From NCBI GenBank assembly GCA_947457075.1, contig CANGUG010000005.1:62001-126000 (forward strand): a DNA stretch of 64,000 bases, written 5' to 3'. The position numbers and the translations under genes are program-made. Below the pieces are notes generated by a model. The model was given only the letters and a program-made list of their open reading frames with translations. It made no database searches and was not told the origin of the DNA. Every line of letters begins with the position of its first letter. The stretch's first letter is position 1. Shown one piece after another: positions 26,926 to 35,686 of the stretch. Source of the stretch: Bacteroidota bacterium. GTDB taxonomy: Bacteria > Bacteroidota > Bacteroidia > Chitinophagales > Chitinophagaceae.

Positions 26926-27876
26926 ATGGATTCATATGTTATTGGGGTAGATATAGGGGGTACTGGAACAAAATACGGCATCGTGGACAAGGATGGGAAT
27001 GTATTACATTCTAGCTCTATGCCTACCAATACCCATGCTCAAGTAAATTCCTTTATAGATGAACTACATGAAAGGCTTTCAGAACTTATTGAAAAAGTGG
27101 GTGGTGTAGGCCGTATCAAAGGCATTGGGGTGGGTGCCCCTAATGGGAATATATACACAGGTACTATTGAATATGCACCCAACCTACCTTGGAAAGGAAT
27201 TATCCCTTTTGCGAAAATGTTGCAGGATAAATTTAAGTTGCCTGTTAAATTAACCAATGATGCCAATGCAGCTGCGGTAGGTGAAATGATGTATGGAGCA
27301 GCAAAAGGAATGAAAGATTTTATCATGATTACCTTAGGCACAGGGGTGGGAAGCGGTATTGTTGCAAACGGACAATTAATTTATGGCCATGATGGATTTG
27401 CAGGGGAATTAGGCCATACTATTATTATTCCTGACGGAAGATTTCATCCGGGCACTGGAAAAAAAGGTTCCTTGGAAAGCTATGCTTCTGCAACCGGTGT
27501 TGCACAATCAGCCGTTGAAATTTTAAATACCACCAATCGTCCAAGTTTATTAAGATCCATTCCAGTGGAAAAAATTACGTCCAAGGATGTGTTTGAAGCA
27601 GCACAAAATGACGACGAAGTGGCAAAAGAAGTATTTGAGTTTACGGGCAAAATACTAGGCATGTCCTTAGCCAACTTTGTGATGTTTTCAAGTCCTGAAG
27701 CGATTATTCTTTTTGGTGGATTGACTAAGGCAGGGGATTTAATTTTGAAACCAACCCGAACGCATATGGAAGCCAACGTGATTGAGATATTTCAAAATAA
27801 AGTAAAAATATTATTTAGTCATTTGAAAGAATCAGACGCAGCTATATTAGGGGCGTCCGCTTTAATGTGGGAGTAA
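26926..27876 (+). CDS. ROK family glucokinase
   Basis: ROK kinases phosphorylate free hexoses with ATP. The 316-residue protein shows the phosphate loop DIGGTGTKYG (9-18), the sugar-binding LTNDANAAAVGE, GTGVGSGIVANGQLI and GELGHTII, and a late ILFGGLTKAGD. The usual ROK cysteine cluster (CxCGxxGCxE) is replaced by FHPGTGKKGSLE, so the classical zinc site is not present. An in-frame TTG at 26917 is possible, but ATG 26926 is preferred. Placed after the FHS transporter, it most likely turns imported glucose into glucose 6-phosphate. A hairpin terminator follows. Confidence 0.87.
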   Translation: MDSYVIGVDIGGTGTKYGIVDKDGNVLHSSSMPTNTHAQVNSFIDELHERLSELIEKVGGVGRIKGIGVGAPNGNIYTGTIEYAPNLPWKGIIPFAKMLQDKFKLPVKLTNDANAAAVGEMMYGAAKGMKDFIMITLGTGVGSGIVANGQLIYGHDGFAGELGHTIIIPDGRFHPGTGKKGSLESYASATGVAQSAVEILNTTNRPSLLRSIPVEKITSKDVFEAAQNDDEVAKEVFEFTGKILGMSLANFVMFSSPEAIILFGGLTKAGDLILKPTRTHMEANVIEIFQNKVKILFSHLKESDAAILGASALMWE

Positions 27877-27900
27877 TAATTCTTATTTTTGATCATTATA

Positions 27901-27936
27901 AAAAAAGTGCCCTCTAAACGAGTGGCACTTTTTTTA
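27901..27936. terminator. Bidirectional hairpin between glucokinase and lipA
   Basis: GTGCC/GGCAC and CTC/GAG pairs form a stem with one bulged T and a five-base loop (27915-27919), flanked by six A and seven T. It can serve both convergent genes. Confidence 0.85.
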
Positions 27937-27951
27937 TGTTGTAGCTGTTGC

Positions 27952-28875
27952 TTATTTATTTGCTTGTTCTTCCATCCACTTATTCCTACCCCATCCAGCA
28001 ATCACATGTTTTTCACTATGATAAGAGGAACGAACCAATGGGCCACTTTCTACATAATCAAATCCCAATTCATAGCCAATTTGTCTTAGTTCAGCAAATT
28101 CATCCGGATGCACAAAGCGCTGCACAGGTAAATGTTTTGAAGTGGGCTGCAGGTATTGACCTAAGGTTAATACATCACATCCTACATTCACTAAGTCTTT
28201 CATTGTTTGAATTATTTCATGCTTCTCTTCCCCAATACCCAGCATTAAGCCTGTTTTAGTTCGACGCCCTCCTTTTTTTAGTGCTTCTAACACCCCTAAA
28301 CTACGTGCATATTTTGCTTGCACTCTAACGCGTCGGGTATTGCGCTCCACCGTTTCCATATTGTGGCTCACCACTTCGGGAGCCGCTTCGATAATTCGAT
28401 CAATCTGTTCTTGTATACCTCTAAAATCTGGAATCAAGGTTTCCAATGTCGTATCAGGAGTAAGTGATTTTATGGCTTTAATGGTATTGGCCCAAATAAT
28501 GGATCCTCCATCCGGAAGCTCGTCTCTATCCACACTCGTCAAAACGGCGTGTTTTACTTTCATTAAATAAACGGCTTCTGCTACCCTTTGTGGCTCATCC
28601 CATTCAACGGGTTTTGGACGTCCAGTGGCCACTGCACAAAACTGACAACTTCTGGTACAGATATTCCCCAAAATCATAAATGTAGCAGTTCCTTCGCCCC
28701 AACATTCTCCCATGTTAGGACAATTGCCACTTTCACAAATAGTATGCAATTTATGATTGTCCACCAAGCCTCTCACATGCTTATAACTTTCTCCAATGGG
28801 CAGTTTCACCCTTAACCAATCGGGCTTTTTTAAACGTTCCGTAGGCGCGGAATTTAAGATGGGCAATTCTTGCAT
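27952..28875 (-). CDS. lipA: Lipoyl synthase
   Basis: LipA is a radical SAM enzyme that inserts two sulfurs into octanoyl groups to make lipoyl cofactor for dehydrogenase complexes such as the one containing PdhB. Counting from ATG 28875 (307 residues), the auxiliary cluster cysteines are 47, 52 and 58 ([12 protein letters not shown]), the radical SAM cysteines are 73, 77 and 80 (CTRSCQFC), and the C-terminal RSSYHSEK supplies the conserved RSSY. An in-frame TTG at 28905 exists but overlaps the TATTTTTG promoter box, so the ATG is chosen. lipB was not seen nearby. Confidence 0.95.
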   Translation of the reverse strand: MQELPILNSAPTERLKKPDWLRVKLPIGESYKHVRGLVDNHKLHTICESGNCPNMGECWGEGTATFMILGNICTRSCQFCAVATGRPKPVEWDEPQRVAEAVYLMKVKHAVLTSVDRDELPDGGSIIWANTIKAIKSLTPDTTLETLIPDFRGIQEQIDRIIEAAPEVVSHNMETVERNTRRVRVQAKYARSLGVLEALKKGGRRTKTGLMLGIGEEKHEIIQTMKDLVNVGCDVLTLGQYLQPTSKHLPVQRFVHPDEFAELRQIGYELGFDYVESGPLVRSSYHSEKHVIAGWGRNKWMEEQANK

Positions 28876-28894
28876 AAGTTCTTGATTAACTTTG

Positions 28895-28902
28895 CAAAAA
28901 TA
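28895..28902 (-). promoter_or_regulatory. -7 box for lipA
   Basis: The minus strand reads TATTTTTG, an exact TAnnTTTG, 19 bases before the chosen ATG. It argues against the upstream TTG start. Confidence 0.6.
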
Positions 28903-28963
28903 CAAGACTTAAGGTAAATTAAATTGTAATTTTACTGAAATCATAAATATAAAAATCATTCTT

Positions 28964-29368
28964 ATGACCGCAACTGTTACCTACGAATCCAACCTAAGAA
29001 CAACCTGCCTTCATTTACAAAGCGGTTCCGCAATTGAAACCGATGCTCCTACTGATAACAAAGGGAAAGGTGAAAGATTCTCTCCAACCGATTTGATCGC
29101 AACAGGCCTAGGCGCATGTATGATAACGACAATGGGTATTAAAGCAGAAACAATGGATATTGCTTTGGATGGAGCTAAAGTAGCTGTAACCAAAGTAATG
29201 GTGGCCGATCCCAGAAGAATAGGAAAAATAGTAGCGCATGTAACTATCCCTGCATTAAACTTGGATGAAAAAACAAAAGAAATATTAGAACGGGTTGCCA
29301 GAACCTGTCCAGTGGAAAGAAGTTTGCACCCAGCTATTGAATTAGATATCGCTTTCAATTGGTTATAA
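28964..29368 (+). CDS. OsmC/Ohr family protein
   Basis: OsmC/Ohr proteins reduce organic hydroperoxides through two reactive cysteines. In this 134-residue protein they are Cys52 (GLGACMITT) and Cys115 (RTCPVERSL), with the family helix FSPTDLIATGLGAC. The sequence is nearer the YhfA-like OsmC subgroup than classical Ohr, so the substrate may differ. It is cytosolic and complete. It is divergent from lipA (88 bases between starts), stands alone, and is followed by a hairpin that also covers the end of maf. Confidence 0.85.
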   Translation: MTATVTYESNLRTTCLHLQSGSAIETDAPTDNKGKGERFSPTDLIATGLGACMITTMGIKAETMDIALDGAKVAVTKVMVADPRRIGKIVAHVTIPALNLDEKTKEILERVARTCPVERSLHPAIELDIAFNWL

Positions 29369-29419
29369 TTTACCAATCTACTGATTCTATTTTTTGCTGA
29401 TATTAATTGAAATTAACCC

Positions 29420-29460
29420 AAAGCAGCTAGCCTTTCAAAAGTCCTAGCTGCTTTATTTTT
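29420..29460 (+). terminator. Hairpin terminator after osmC
   Basis: Perfect 11-base arms (AAAGCAGCTAG at 29420-29430 with 29444-29454, 13-base loop) precede a T-rich tail on the plus strand. The maf stop codon (29427-29429) lies inside the left arm. Confidence 0.8.
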
Positions 29461-30020
29461 TGGACAAGTTTACTAACTGGAAGCCCCATTACATTATAAA
29501 AGTCTCCCTCAATACTTTTAATACCCACTACCCCAATCCATTCTTGAATGGCATATCCCCCAGCCTTATCATAGGGCTTATAGCAATCAACATAATACTC
29601 AATTTGACTATTGGTTAATTCATGAAAAGTAACTTGTGTAGTTTCAGAAAAAGTTTCCTCTTGGTGATTATGCAATAAACATACTCCTGTAATTACCTGA
29701 TGTGTTTTGCCTGACAACTTCGATAATGAACTAATCGCATGCGATCGGTCCAATGGCTTACCCATTATTTCATTGTTTAAAACTACAACGGTGTCTGCAG
29801 CAATTATACAATATTTGTCAAATTCACCCCTTGTTTTAGCTAACTGAGCTGCTACTTCCAATGCTTTTTGCTTTGCAATATATGCTGGCACATCATTGAT
29901 AGGTAGCTCGGCAGGGAAAGACTCATCTGAATCAGATACAATTATTTCAAAAGGTATCTCTGCCCATTCCAATAATAATTTACGTCTTGGTGACTGAGAT
30001 GCTAAAATAAATTGGGACAT
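29427..30020 (-). CDS. maf: Maf-like nucleotide pyrophosphatase
   Basis: Maf proteins hydrolyse non-canonical or modified nucleoside triphosphates (dTTP/UTP type in the YhdE group) as house-cleaning enzymes. The 197-residue protein has the N-terminal LASQSPRRKLLLEW loop and IIAADTVVVLNNEIMGKP, where the aspartate is catalytic, then GKTHQVITGVCL and GGYAIQEW. This pattern is complete for the family. It lies 3 bases after the UbiA gene at the end of the fdx-iscX-kdsC-ubiA-maf run. The stop codon is part of a hairpin stem. Confidence 0.92.
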   Translation of the reverse strand: MSQFILASQSPRRKLLLEWAEIPFEIIVSDSDESFPAELPINDVPAYIAKQKALEVAAQLAKTRGEFDKYCIIAADTVVVLNNEIMGKPLDRSHAISSLSKLSGKTHQVITGVCLLHNHQEETFSETTQVTFHELTNSQIEYYVDCYKPYDKAGGYAIQEWIGVVGIKSIEGDFYNVMGLPVSKLVQKIKQLGLLKG

Positions 30021-30023
30021 ACA

Positions 30024-30959
30024 TTACAATAAAAAGTAAAAAAACAACATGGACAAAATTCCAGCAAACATGGCAATTTTAATATACAAACTTAGCTTAT
30101 GAAAATCATTGCTGGTATATGCATTTTTTAATTTGTACAATACTAAGGCCAAAGGGTAAATAATAAAAATTAAGCAATACAAAATACTATACCACCAACC
30201 AAAAGGTATCACATACAATTGAATAAAGGCTAGGACAGCAATTACCACCACTAACCACACCCCTATATAAACTTTAGTAGGTTGAAGTCCCCAAACTATG
30301 GGCAAAGTTTTACATCCAAACTTTTGATCTCCCTCCATGTCCTCCATGTCTTTCAACGCCTCTCTTACCAAGGTTAATATAAAAGCAAATGAACAATACA
30401 GTAGCATTAGTTTCACCAATCTAAAATTGGCAAGGTCATTCATATTGGGGTTCACCAATTGTTGAATGGTGAATTTAGAAAAATACACCACAGCAATGGA
30501 CCAAGCAGTTAAAAGACCAATCACAACATTACCCACCAAAAAGTCCTTTTTAAAATTTGTAGAGTAAAACCATAATAATAAAATGGTCAATAAATTAGAA
30601 AAATGTATATGCCAATACTGTTTTATAGGAAAAGCGATGGTCGAAATGAAAACACCCATTACACTAAATACAAAATGCCAAAATATAACCCAACGTCTAT
30701 TAATATGTGCCCCCACTACCACTTTATTAGGCTTGTTGACTTGATCAATATTAATGTCAAAATAATCATTGATAATATATCCAGCAGCGGCAATGAATAA
30801 ATAAGTAGCAGCAATTAAAAAGAAATTGAAATCTATTCCTTCCACCGCATTGGGATATAAAGGCTTGTAAATACAAAAATGAAATAAAGACTCTGCTAAT
30901 AAAATAAATAGCAGATTAGGCCATCTAACCAATCGCAGAAAATATAAAAAAGTATTCAA
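30024..30959 (-). CDS. UbiA-family prenyltransferase
   Basis: A 311-residue integral membrane protein with about eight hydrophobic segments. The first aspartate motif is NDYFDINID (64-72) and the second lies in LKDMEDMEGDQKFGCKTLP, as in UbiA prenyltransferases that attach polyprenyl chains to aromatic or glycerol-phosphate acceptors. Bacteroidota members of this branch are often labelled geranylgeranylglycerol-phosphate geranylgeranyltransferase; the substrate cannot be fixed here. No ATG lies near the start: TTG 30959 (MNTFLYFLRLVRWPN) is used because an in-frame stop lies 18 bases upstream of it. It is 23 bases after kdsC and 3 before maf. Confidence 0.82.
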   Translation of the reverse strand: MNTFLYFLRLVRWPNLLFILLAESLFHFCIYKPLYPNAVEGIDFNFFLIAATYLFIAAAGYIINDYFDINIDQVNKPNKVVVGAHINRRWVIFWHFVFSVMGVFISTIAFPIKQYWHIHFSNLLTILLLWFYSTNFKKDFLVGNVVIGLLTAWSIAVVYFSKFTIQQLVNPNMNDLANFRLVKLMLLYCSFAFILTLVREALKDMEDMEGDQKFGCKTLPIVWGLQPTKVYIGVWLVVVIAVLAFIQLYVIPFGWWYSILYCLIFIIYPLALVLYKLKNAYTSNDFHKLSLYIKIAMFAGILSMLFFYFLL

Positions 30960-30982
30960 GTATAATTTTTTAATAGGTTAGC

Positions 30983-31498
30983 TTATCTTGCCTGAATATG
31001 GTCCGCTGTATCCCAGTGGTTATTTAATTTTAACACTTTTTCAATAATCTCTCTTGCACAACCTGCTCCACCATTGGCAAGCGAAATATAGGTTGAAATA
31101 GATTTAATATCCACTGCTGCATCTTTGGGGCATGCTGCAACACCCACTATCGACATGGCCTCATAATCAGGCATATCATCCCCCATAAATATCATTTCAT
31201 TAAGCGGGACCTGGTGTAAAACCGACAACTCCTGCACCAATGCACGTTTGTCTTTCACCTTCATATGTACTTCCGTAACGCCTAAATTATGTAAACGCTC
31301 CTCCACTTCGACCGAATTGCCTCCAGAGATAACCCACACTTTGTAGCCTTTTTTAACAGCTAATTGCAAAGCGTAGCCATCTTTAATATTCATTTTCCTT
31401 GTAAGTACTCCATTAGGCATTACCATCACATCGCCGTTGGTTAACACACCATCAACGTCAAAAATGAAACAAGTAATTTTTTGTAGAGTCGCTAACAA
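30983..31498 (-). CDS. kdsC: KdsC-like HAD phosphatase
   Basis: KdsC dephosphorylates 3-deoxy-D-manno-octulosonate 8-phosphate during lipopolysaccharide core synthesis. The 171-residue protein is the size of the capless C0/C-type HAD: motif I FDVDGVLTNG with Asp14 and Asp16, motif II in VWVISGGNS, a lysine in MKVKDKRALV, and motif III GDDMPDYEAM, followed by NGGAGCAREIIE. The start appears to be TTG at 31496-31498, since the next methionine falls inside the catalytic domain. It lies 29 bases after iscX and 23 before ubiA. kdsA/kdsB are not in the window. Confidence 0.88.
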   Translation of the reverse strand: MLATLQKITCFIFDVDGVLTNGDVMVMPNGVLTRKMNIKDGYALQLAVKKGYKVWVISGGNSVEVEERLHNLGVTEVHMKVKDKRALVQELSVLHQVPLNEMIFMGDDMPDYEAMSIVGVAACPKDAAVDIKSISTYISLANGGAGCAREIIEKVLKLNNHWDTADHIQAR

Positions 31499-31527
31499 TT
31501 AAACTATTTTAATAAATAAATGTAAGC

Positions 31528-31767
31528 TTATTTTTGATTATCACGCCATTCATACACCCAGGCACTTTGAATCATTTCCAAATGTCCCTCGTTGGATTCT
31601 TCTCGCTTCCCTTCAAAATGAGGCAGGGTCAATACCCATTCTAATAAATCTGTAAAACGTACTCTGTAAATTTTAGACTCTGAATAGTCATCTCCAAATT
31701 TTTCATATAATTTTTGGGCGATATCTTCATGGTCATTCCAATAAATAGGTGGTTCAAAATGCGACAT
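31528..31767 (-). CDS. iscX: IscX-like Fe-S assembly adaptor
   Basis: IscX (YfhJ) is a small acidic protein that binds IscS and ferrous iron and tunes Fe-S cluster assembly. The 79-residue product has the expected core: YWNDHEDIAQKLYEKFGDD, then VRFTDLLEWVLTLPHF and the ending LEMIQSAWVYEW, which parallel RTVRFTDL and the closing helix of E. coli IscX. It directly follows the adrenodoxin-type ferredoxin gene (48 bases), as in proteobacterial isc operons, but iscS, iscU, hscA and hscB are missing here. It starts at ATG 31767. Confidence 0.85.
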   Translation of the reverse strand: MSHFEPPIYWNDHEDIAQKLYEKFGDDYSESKIYRVRFTDLLEWVLTLPHFEGKREESNEGHLEMIQSAWVYEWRDNQK

Positions 31768-31815
31768 ATACTAGATTTTTTTAGCTACAAATTTGTTTAA
31801 TAACGGGGCAAGTGC

Positions 31816-32151
31816 TTACTCGCCTAAAAACTGTGTTTGATCCGGTAAAGTTACTTCAATTGTTCCTGTACCTTCTTGAATTATACATTGACATCCAAGT
31901 CTTGATTCAATTCTTGGGCTTACTGCTCTATCAATAAAATCCTCCTCTTTGTCCGATAATGCTTCCAAGAACTCCATTCCTTGCTTCACATATAAATGAC
32001 AGGTGCTACATGCACAAACTGCCCCGCAGTTATGATGCAATTCAATGCCTGCATCTAAAATTACTTCTAATAAACTTTCTCCCGCCTTCACCTCATTCAA
32101 TACAACTGGCGTTAGGCCCTTTTGTTCAAAATTAATTTTTAACTCGTACAT
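31816..32151 (-). CDS. fdx: Adrenodoxin-type 2Fe-2S ferredoxin
   Basis: A 111-residue electron carrier. The cluster ligands fit C42-x5-C48-x2-C51 with a distant C87, the spacing of adrenodoxin and bacterial isc Fdx; additional cysteines at 46 and 89 are probably not ligands. The LSDKEEDFIDRA stretch and the RLGCQC segment also match. Such ferredoxins supply electrons for Fe-S cluster building, in keeping with iscX next door. ATG 32151 is preceded by a TATTTTTG box. It is the first gene of a probable five-gene run ending at maf, and divergent from the hydrolase gene. Confidence 0.9.
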   Translation of the reverse strand: MYELKINFEQKGLTPVVLNEVKAGESLLEVILDAGIELHHNCGAVCACSTCHLYVKQGMEFLEALSDKEEDFIDRAVSPRIESRLGCQCIIQEGTGTIEVTLPDQTQFLGE

Positions 32152-32173
32152 AATAATCGTAAATAAGTTTTTG

Positions 32174-32181
32174 CAAAAATA
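32174..32181 (-). promoter_or_regulatory. -7 box for the fdx-iscX-kdsC-ubiA-maf run
   Basis: The minus strand reads TATTTTTG, 22 bases before the fdx ATG. No clear -33 element was found. Confidence 0.5.
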
Positions 32182-32255
32182 GCTTTAAACCAGCTTTTAT
32201 TCATTGTTTTTATTGTCGAAATACAAAAAAAAGCAAAAGCTGCTTTTTTGCTTCT

Positions 32256-32263
32256 TATCTTTG
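32256..32263 (+). promoter_or_regulatory. -7 box for the alpha/beta hydrolase gene
   Basis: TATCTTTG matches TAnnTTTG and ends 20 bases before the ATG at 32284. A short imperfect inverted repeat (about 32231-32253, AAGCAAAAGC with GCTTTTTTGCTT) lies directly upstream. Confidence 0.55.
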
Positions 32264-32283
32264 CAGCCTAATATGAACACAAT

Positions 32284-33153
32284 ATGGCGAAGCTTGGCTT
32301 TTCTGAGAGAATGTACCTCCAATACTTGAGAACAAAATTCAGTACCATTGGTAAGCTTTCTCCAGCTATTGCAGGAAAAATTGCCTTTGATTTGTTTTGT
32401 ACCCCCTACCCAAAATATAAAAAAACAAAAGCCCCAGCCGTTTTCCATCAAGCAAAACCTTTGACCTTAGAATTAAAAGAGGACATCACTATTAAAGGTT
32501 ATGAATGGAATGCCAATAAGCCCAATGGCAAGACAGTGCTTATTTGCCATGGTTATGCAAGTAATTTTTACAAGTTTGAGCAATATATACAGCCCTTATT
32601 GAAAGAAGGGTTTCGCGTAATTGGGTTTGACGCTCCAGGACATGGAAAAAGCGAAGGAAAATATATTAATATACTTATATATAAAGAAGCGATTGAGCAT
32701 ATCATGAATGCCTACGGGCCAATTGATCACTTTATGGGACACTCTTTAGGAGGTATTACTTTGGCGATGGTTGCCGAAAACATTGAAAATCCTCTTACCC
32801 ATAAATTTGTATTAATTGCTCCTGCTACAAAAACAACCACCACTTTTGACAATTATTTCACCATGATGCGTTTTTCCGAGCCAGTCAAAGAAGCATTTTA
32901 CAATGAATTAAAAACACGTACTACTTTACCGGTAACCTTTTTTGAAGCGGATAGGGCCATTGAAAAATATCCTGGCGAAATCTTATGGATACATGACCAA
33001 GGAGACCGGGTTTGTCCCTACCAAGATTTGGTAAATTTTAAAAATAATGCCCCTCAAAATATTAAGTTTATGATTACCAATGATTTAGGACATAACAAAG
33101 TATATAAATCACCCGCCGTAATTGACCAAATAGTGGCATTTTTGTCGGCTTAA
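32284..33153 (+). CDS. Alpha/beta hydrolase
   Basis: A 289-residue cytosolic serine hydrolase. The oxyanion strand is VLICHGYASN (85-94), followed by FDAPGHGKSEG, and the nucleophile elbow GHSLGG places the catalytic serine at 154. The acid is likely in WIHDQGDRVCP and the histidine in NDLGHNKVYKSP. The first 60 residues form a helical extension. The fold suits esterase, lipase or thioesterase activity, and no substrate can be named. It stands alone with its own promoter box; topA follows after 143 bases. The ATG at 32284 is chosen because the upstream ATG at 32273 is out of frame. Confidence 0.82.
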   Translation: MAKLGFSERMYLQYLRTKFSTIGKLSPAIAGKIAFDLFCTPYPKYKKTKAPAVFHQAKPLTLELKEDITIKGYEWNANKPNGKTVLICHGYASNFYKFEQYIQPLLKEGFRVIGFDAPGHGKSEGKYINILIYKEAIEHIMNAYGPIDHFMGHSLGGITLAMVAENIENPLTHKFVLIAPATKTTTTFDNYFTMMRFSEPVKEAFYNELKTRTTLPVTFFEADRAIEKYPGEILWIHDQGDRVCPYQDLVNFKNNAPQNIKFMITNDLGHNKVYKSPAVIDQIVAFLSA

Positions 33154-33296
33154 TCGCAGATGATTTTTATTTTTTAAAGCTAATACTCTAATATTGCATC
33201 AAGAGAAACAGTTAGGTATCTGTAATAAGTCACTTCATTGTTTTTCATAAATTGTTGATTTTCAATATAAAAACCCCGAAGGAGCGGTTGACTACT

Positions 33297-35648
33297 ATGT
33301 CAAAAAACTTACTAATCGTTGAGTCGCCAGCAAAGGCAAAGACCATTGAGAAAATCTTGGGTGATGAGTTTGAAGTGAGAAGCTGTTACGGTCATATACG
33401 TGATTTAGAGAAAAACGATATGGGTATAGACTTAAAAAACAAGTTTGCGCCCAGATACATGGTTCCTTCAGAGAAAGAAAAAGTGGTGAAAGAATTAAAA
33501 TCCATGACCAAAAAGGCCAAGGAAGTTTGGTTGGCATCGGATGAGGACCGTGAAGGAGAAAGTATTAGTTGGCATTTAGCGGAGGTATTAGGTTTAGATC
33601 CAAAAAAAACAAAGCGAATAGTATTTCATGAAATCACTGCCCCTGCTATTAAAAAAGCAGTGGAGAATCCTCGTTTAATTAATATGGATTTAGTGGATGC
33701 GCAACAAGCAAGAAGAATTTTAGATAGAATAGTAGGTTTTGAATTAAGCCCTGTATTATGGCGTAAAATTGGCATGCAAAGAAGTTTAAGTGCAGGTCGT
33801 GTACAAAGTGTTGCTGTTCGATTAATTGCCGAAAGAGAAAGAGAAATCAATCAATTTACACCAGAGAGTGTATTTAAAGTATCTGCTTTATTTACAGCAT
33901 TAGATATTAATAAAAAGAAGGTGAAGTTCAAGGCAGAAGGTCCACAGAAATTAACTACTGCAGGGGCTGCTGAAAAATTTTTAAACGAATGCAAGGGTGC
34001 AAAATATACGGTGAAAGACGTGACTGTTAAAGACGGGAAACGTACACCATCAGCGCCTTTCACCACTTCTACCCTACAACAAGAAGCGTCTCGAAAATTA
34101 GGGTACAGTGTAAGCAAAACCATGTTACTTGCTCAAAAATTATATGAAAGTGGTAAAATCACTTACATGAGAACGGATAGTATTAGTTTGAGTGAAACAG
34201 CCATGGAAGCGATTAAATCAGAGATCAATTCAAGCTTTGGCGAAAAGTATTATCAACCTAGAAAGTTCAAAAATAAAAACGAAAGTGCACAGGAAGCACA
34301 TGAAGCCATTAGACCTTCTTATATGAATGAATCTAAGGTAGATGATGCGGATACCAATCGTTTATATGAATTAATTTGGAAGCGTACCATTGCTTCTCAA
34401 ATGACGGATGCAGCATTTGAAAAAACCACTGCAAAAATTGAAATATCTACCAATAAAGAAACCTTATCCGCAAGTGGTGAGGTAATGAAATTTGATGGTT
34501 TCTTAAAAGTATATTTGGAAGGCAAAGATGATGACGATATCGAAGAAGAGGACGAAAATGCTGAGGCAATTTTACCTCCATTAGCCAAAGGTCAAGTCCT
34601 TGACTTTGTGAGCATGACTGGGCTAGAACGCTTTAGCCGCCCAGCTTCAAGATATACCGAAGCTAGCTTGGTAAAAAAATTAGAGGAGTTAGGTATTGGC
34701 CGACCTTCCACTTATGCCCCTACCATTACGACTATTATGAAACGTAATTATGTAGAGAAAAAAGAGAAAGAAGGTATTAAAAGAGTGTACCAAATTTTAT
34801 CACTGAATAATAAGGATGAAATTACTACCGAGCAAGCTTCTGAAATTACAGGTGCAGAGAAAAACAAACTCTCTCCTACCGACCTAGGCTTGGTGGTGAC
34901 CGACTTCTTAAAATTAAACTTCCCTAAAGTAATGGATTTTGGCTTTACTGCTAAAATTGAAGGAGAGTTTGATGAAATTGCATTGGGTAAATTAAAATGG
35001 AGCAAAATGTTAGAGGCGTTTTATAACCCTTTCCATGAAACCATTGAACATACCTTAGAAAATGCAGAACGCGCTAAAGGGGAAAGAGAATTAGGTTTTG
35101 ATCCAATAAGTGGTAAAAAAGTAATTGCAAGAATGGGGCGTTATGGGCCAATGGTTCAAATAGGCCACCAGGATGAGGAAGAAAAACCAAAATTTGCCAA
35201 ATTGAAAGCTTCTCAAAGTATTGAAACAATCAGTTTTGAAGAAGCAATGGAATTATTCAAATTACCAAGAACACTTGGCTTGTTTGAAGACGCCGAAGTA
35301 ACTGTGAATATTGGTCGCTTTGGTCCTTATGCGGCGCATGATAAGAAGTTCTACTCCCTCAACAAGGAAATGGATCCCTATACCGTTAGCTTGGAGGAAT
35401 TGTCTCCAATGATTGCAGAGAAACGCAAAGCCAAAGACGAAAGAACCATTAAAGTTTTTGAAAAAGAAAAAATTCAACTATTAAGAGGCCCTTACGGTCC
35501 TTATATCAAACAAGGATTACGCAATTTCAAGTTAACCAAAGAACAACAAGAAAAAGTAGAAACCTTAACCATTGAAGAAGTGAAAGAAATTATTGAGGAA
35601 TTAATAAAGAATCCCCCTCGTAAAACAGCAAGAAAAAAGAAAGCTTAA
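33297..35648 (+). CDS. topA: DNA topoisomerase I
   Basis: This type IA topoisomerase relaxes negative supercoils. From ATG 33297 (MSKNLLIVESPAKAKTIEKILG, 783 residues) it has an N-terminal Toprim domain with DEDREGE at 82-88, the catalytic tyrosine at 290 in KITYMRTDS, the IGRPSTYAPTI motif, and a C-terminal tail with repeated RMGRYGPMVQIG-like units rather than four-cysteine zinc fingers. This tail is common in Bacteroidota. The in-frame TTG at 33252 would add 15 residues not seen in the family. AAGGAG lies 12 bases before the ATG, which is rather far for a ribosome-binding site. Confidence 0.95.
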   Translation: MSKNLLIVESPAKAKTIEKILGDEFEVRSCYGHIRDLEKNDMGIDLKNKFAPRYMVPSEKEKVVKELKSMTKKAKEVWLASDEDREGESISWHLAEVLGLDPKKTKRIVFHEITAPAIKKAVENPRLINMDLVDAQQARRILDRIVGFELSPVLWRKIGMQRSLSAGRVQSVAVRLIAEREREINQFTPESVFKVSALFTALDINKKKVKFKAEGPQKLTTAGAAEKFLNECKGAKYTVKDVTVKDGKRTPSAPFTTSTLQQEASRKLGYSVSKTMLLAQKLYESGKITYMRTDSISLSETAMEAIKSEINSSFGEKYYQPRKFKNKNESAQEAHEAIRPSYMNESKVDDADTNRLYELIWKRTIASQMTDAAFEKTTAKIEISTNKETLSASGEVMKFDGFLKVYLEGKDDDDIEEEDENAEAILPPLAKGQVLDFVSMTGLERFSRPASRYTEASLVKKLEELGIGRPSTYAPTITTIMKRNYVEKKEKEGIKRVYQILSLNNKDEITTEQASEITGAEKNKLSPTDLGLVVTDFLKLNFPKVMDFGFTAKIEGEFDEIALGKLKWSKMLEAFYNPFHETIEHTLENAERAKGERELGFDPISGKKVIARMGRYGPMVQIGHQDEEEKPKFAKLKASQSIETISFEEAMELFKLPRTLGLFEDAEVTVNIGRFGPYAAHDKKFYSLNKEMDPYTVSLEELSPMIAEKRKAKDERTIKVFEKEKIQLLRGPYGPYIKQGLRNFKLTKEQQEKVETLTIEEVKEIIEELIKNPPRKTARKKKA

Positions 35649-35686
35649 ACCGAATATAATTTATCAGTCATTTACAAAGGAGTAAT

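Noticed and set aside
32229..32253. Short inverted repeat AAGCAAAAGC/GCTTTTTTGCTT between fdx and the hydrolase gene
   Set aside because: It lies between divergent promoters, so it is not a terminator for either gene, and it is short and imperfect; no operator function can be supported.
33252..33296. TTG start for topA adding 15 residues
   Set aside because: The family begins at MSKNLLIVESPAKAKT; the extra residues fall in a leader containing an imperfect AACCCC/GGTT hairpin and AAGGAG.
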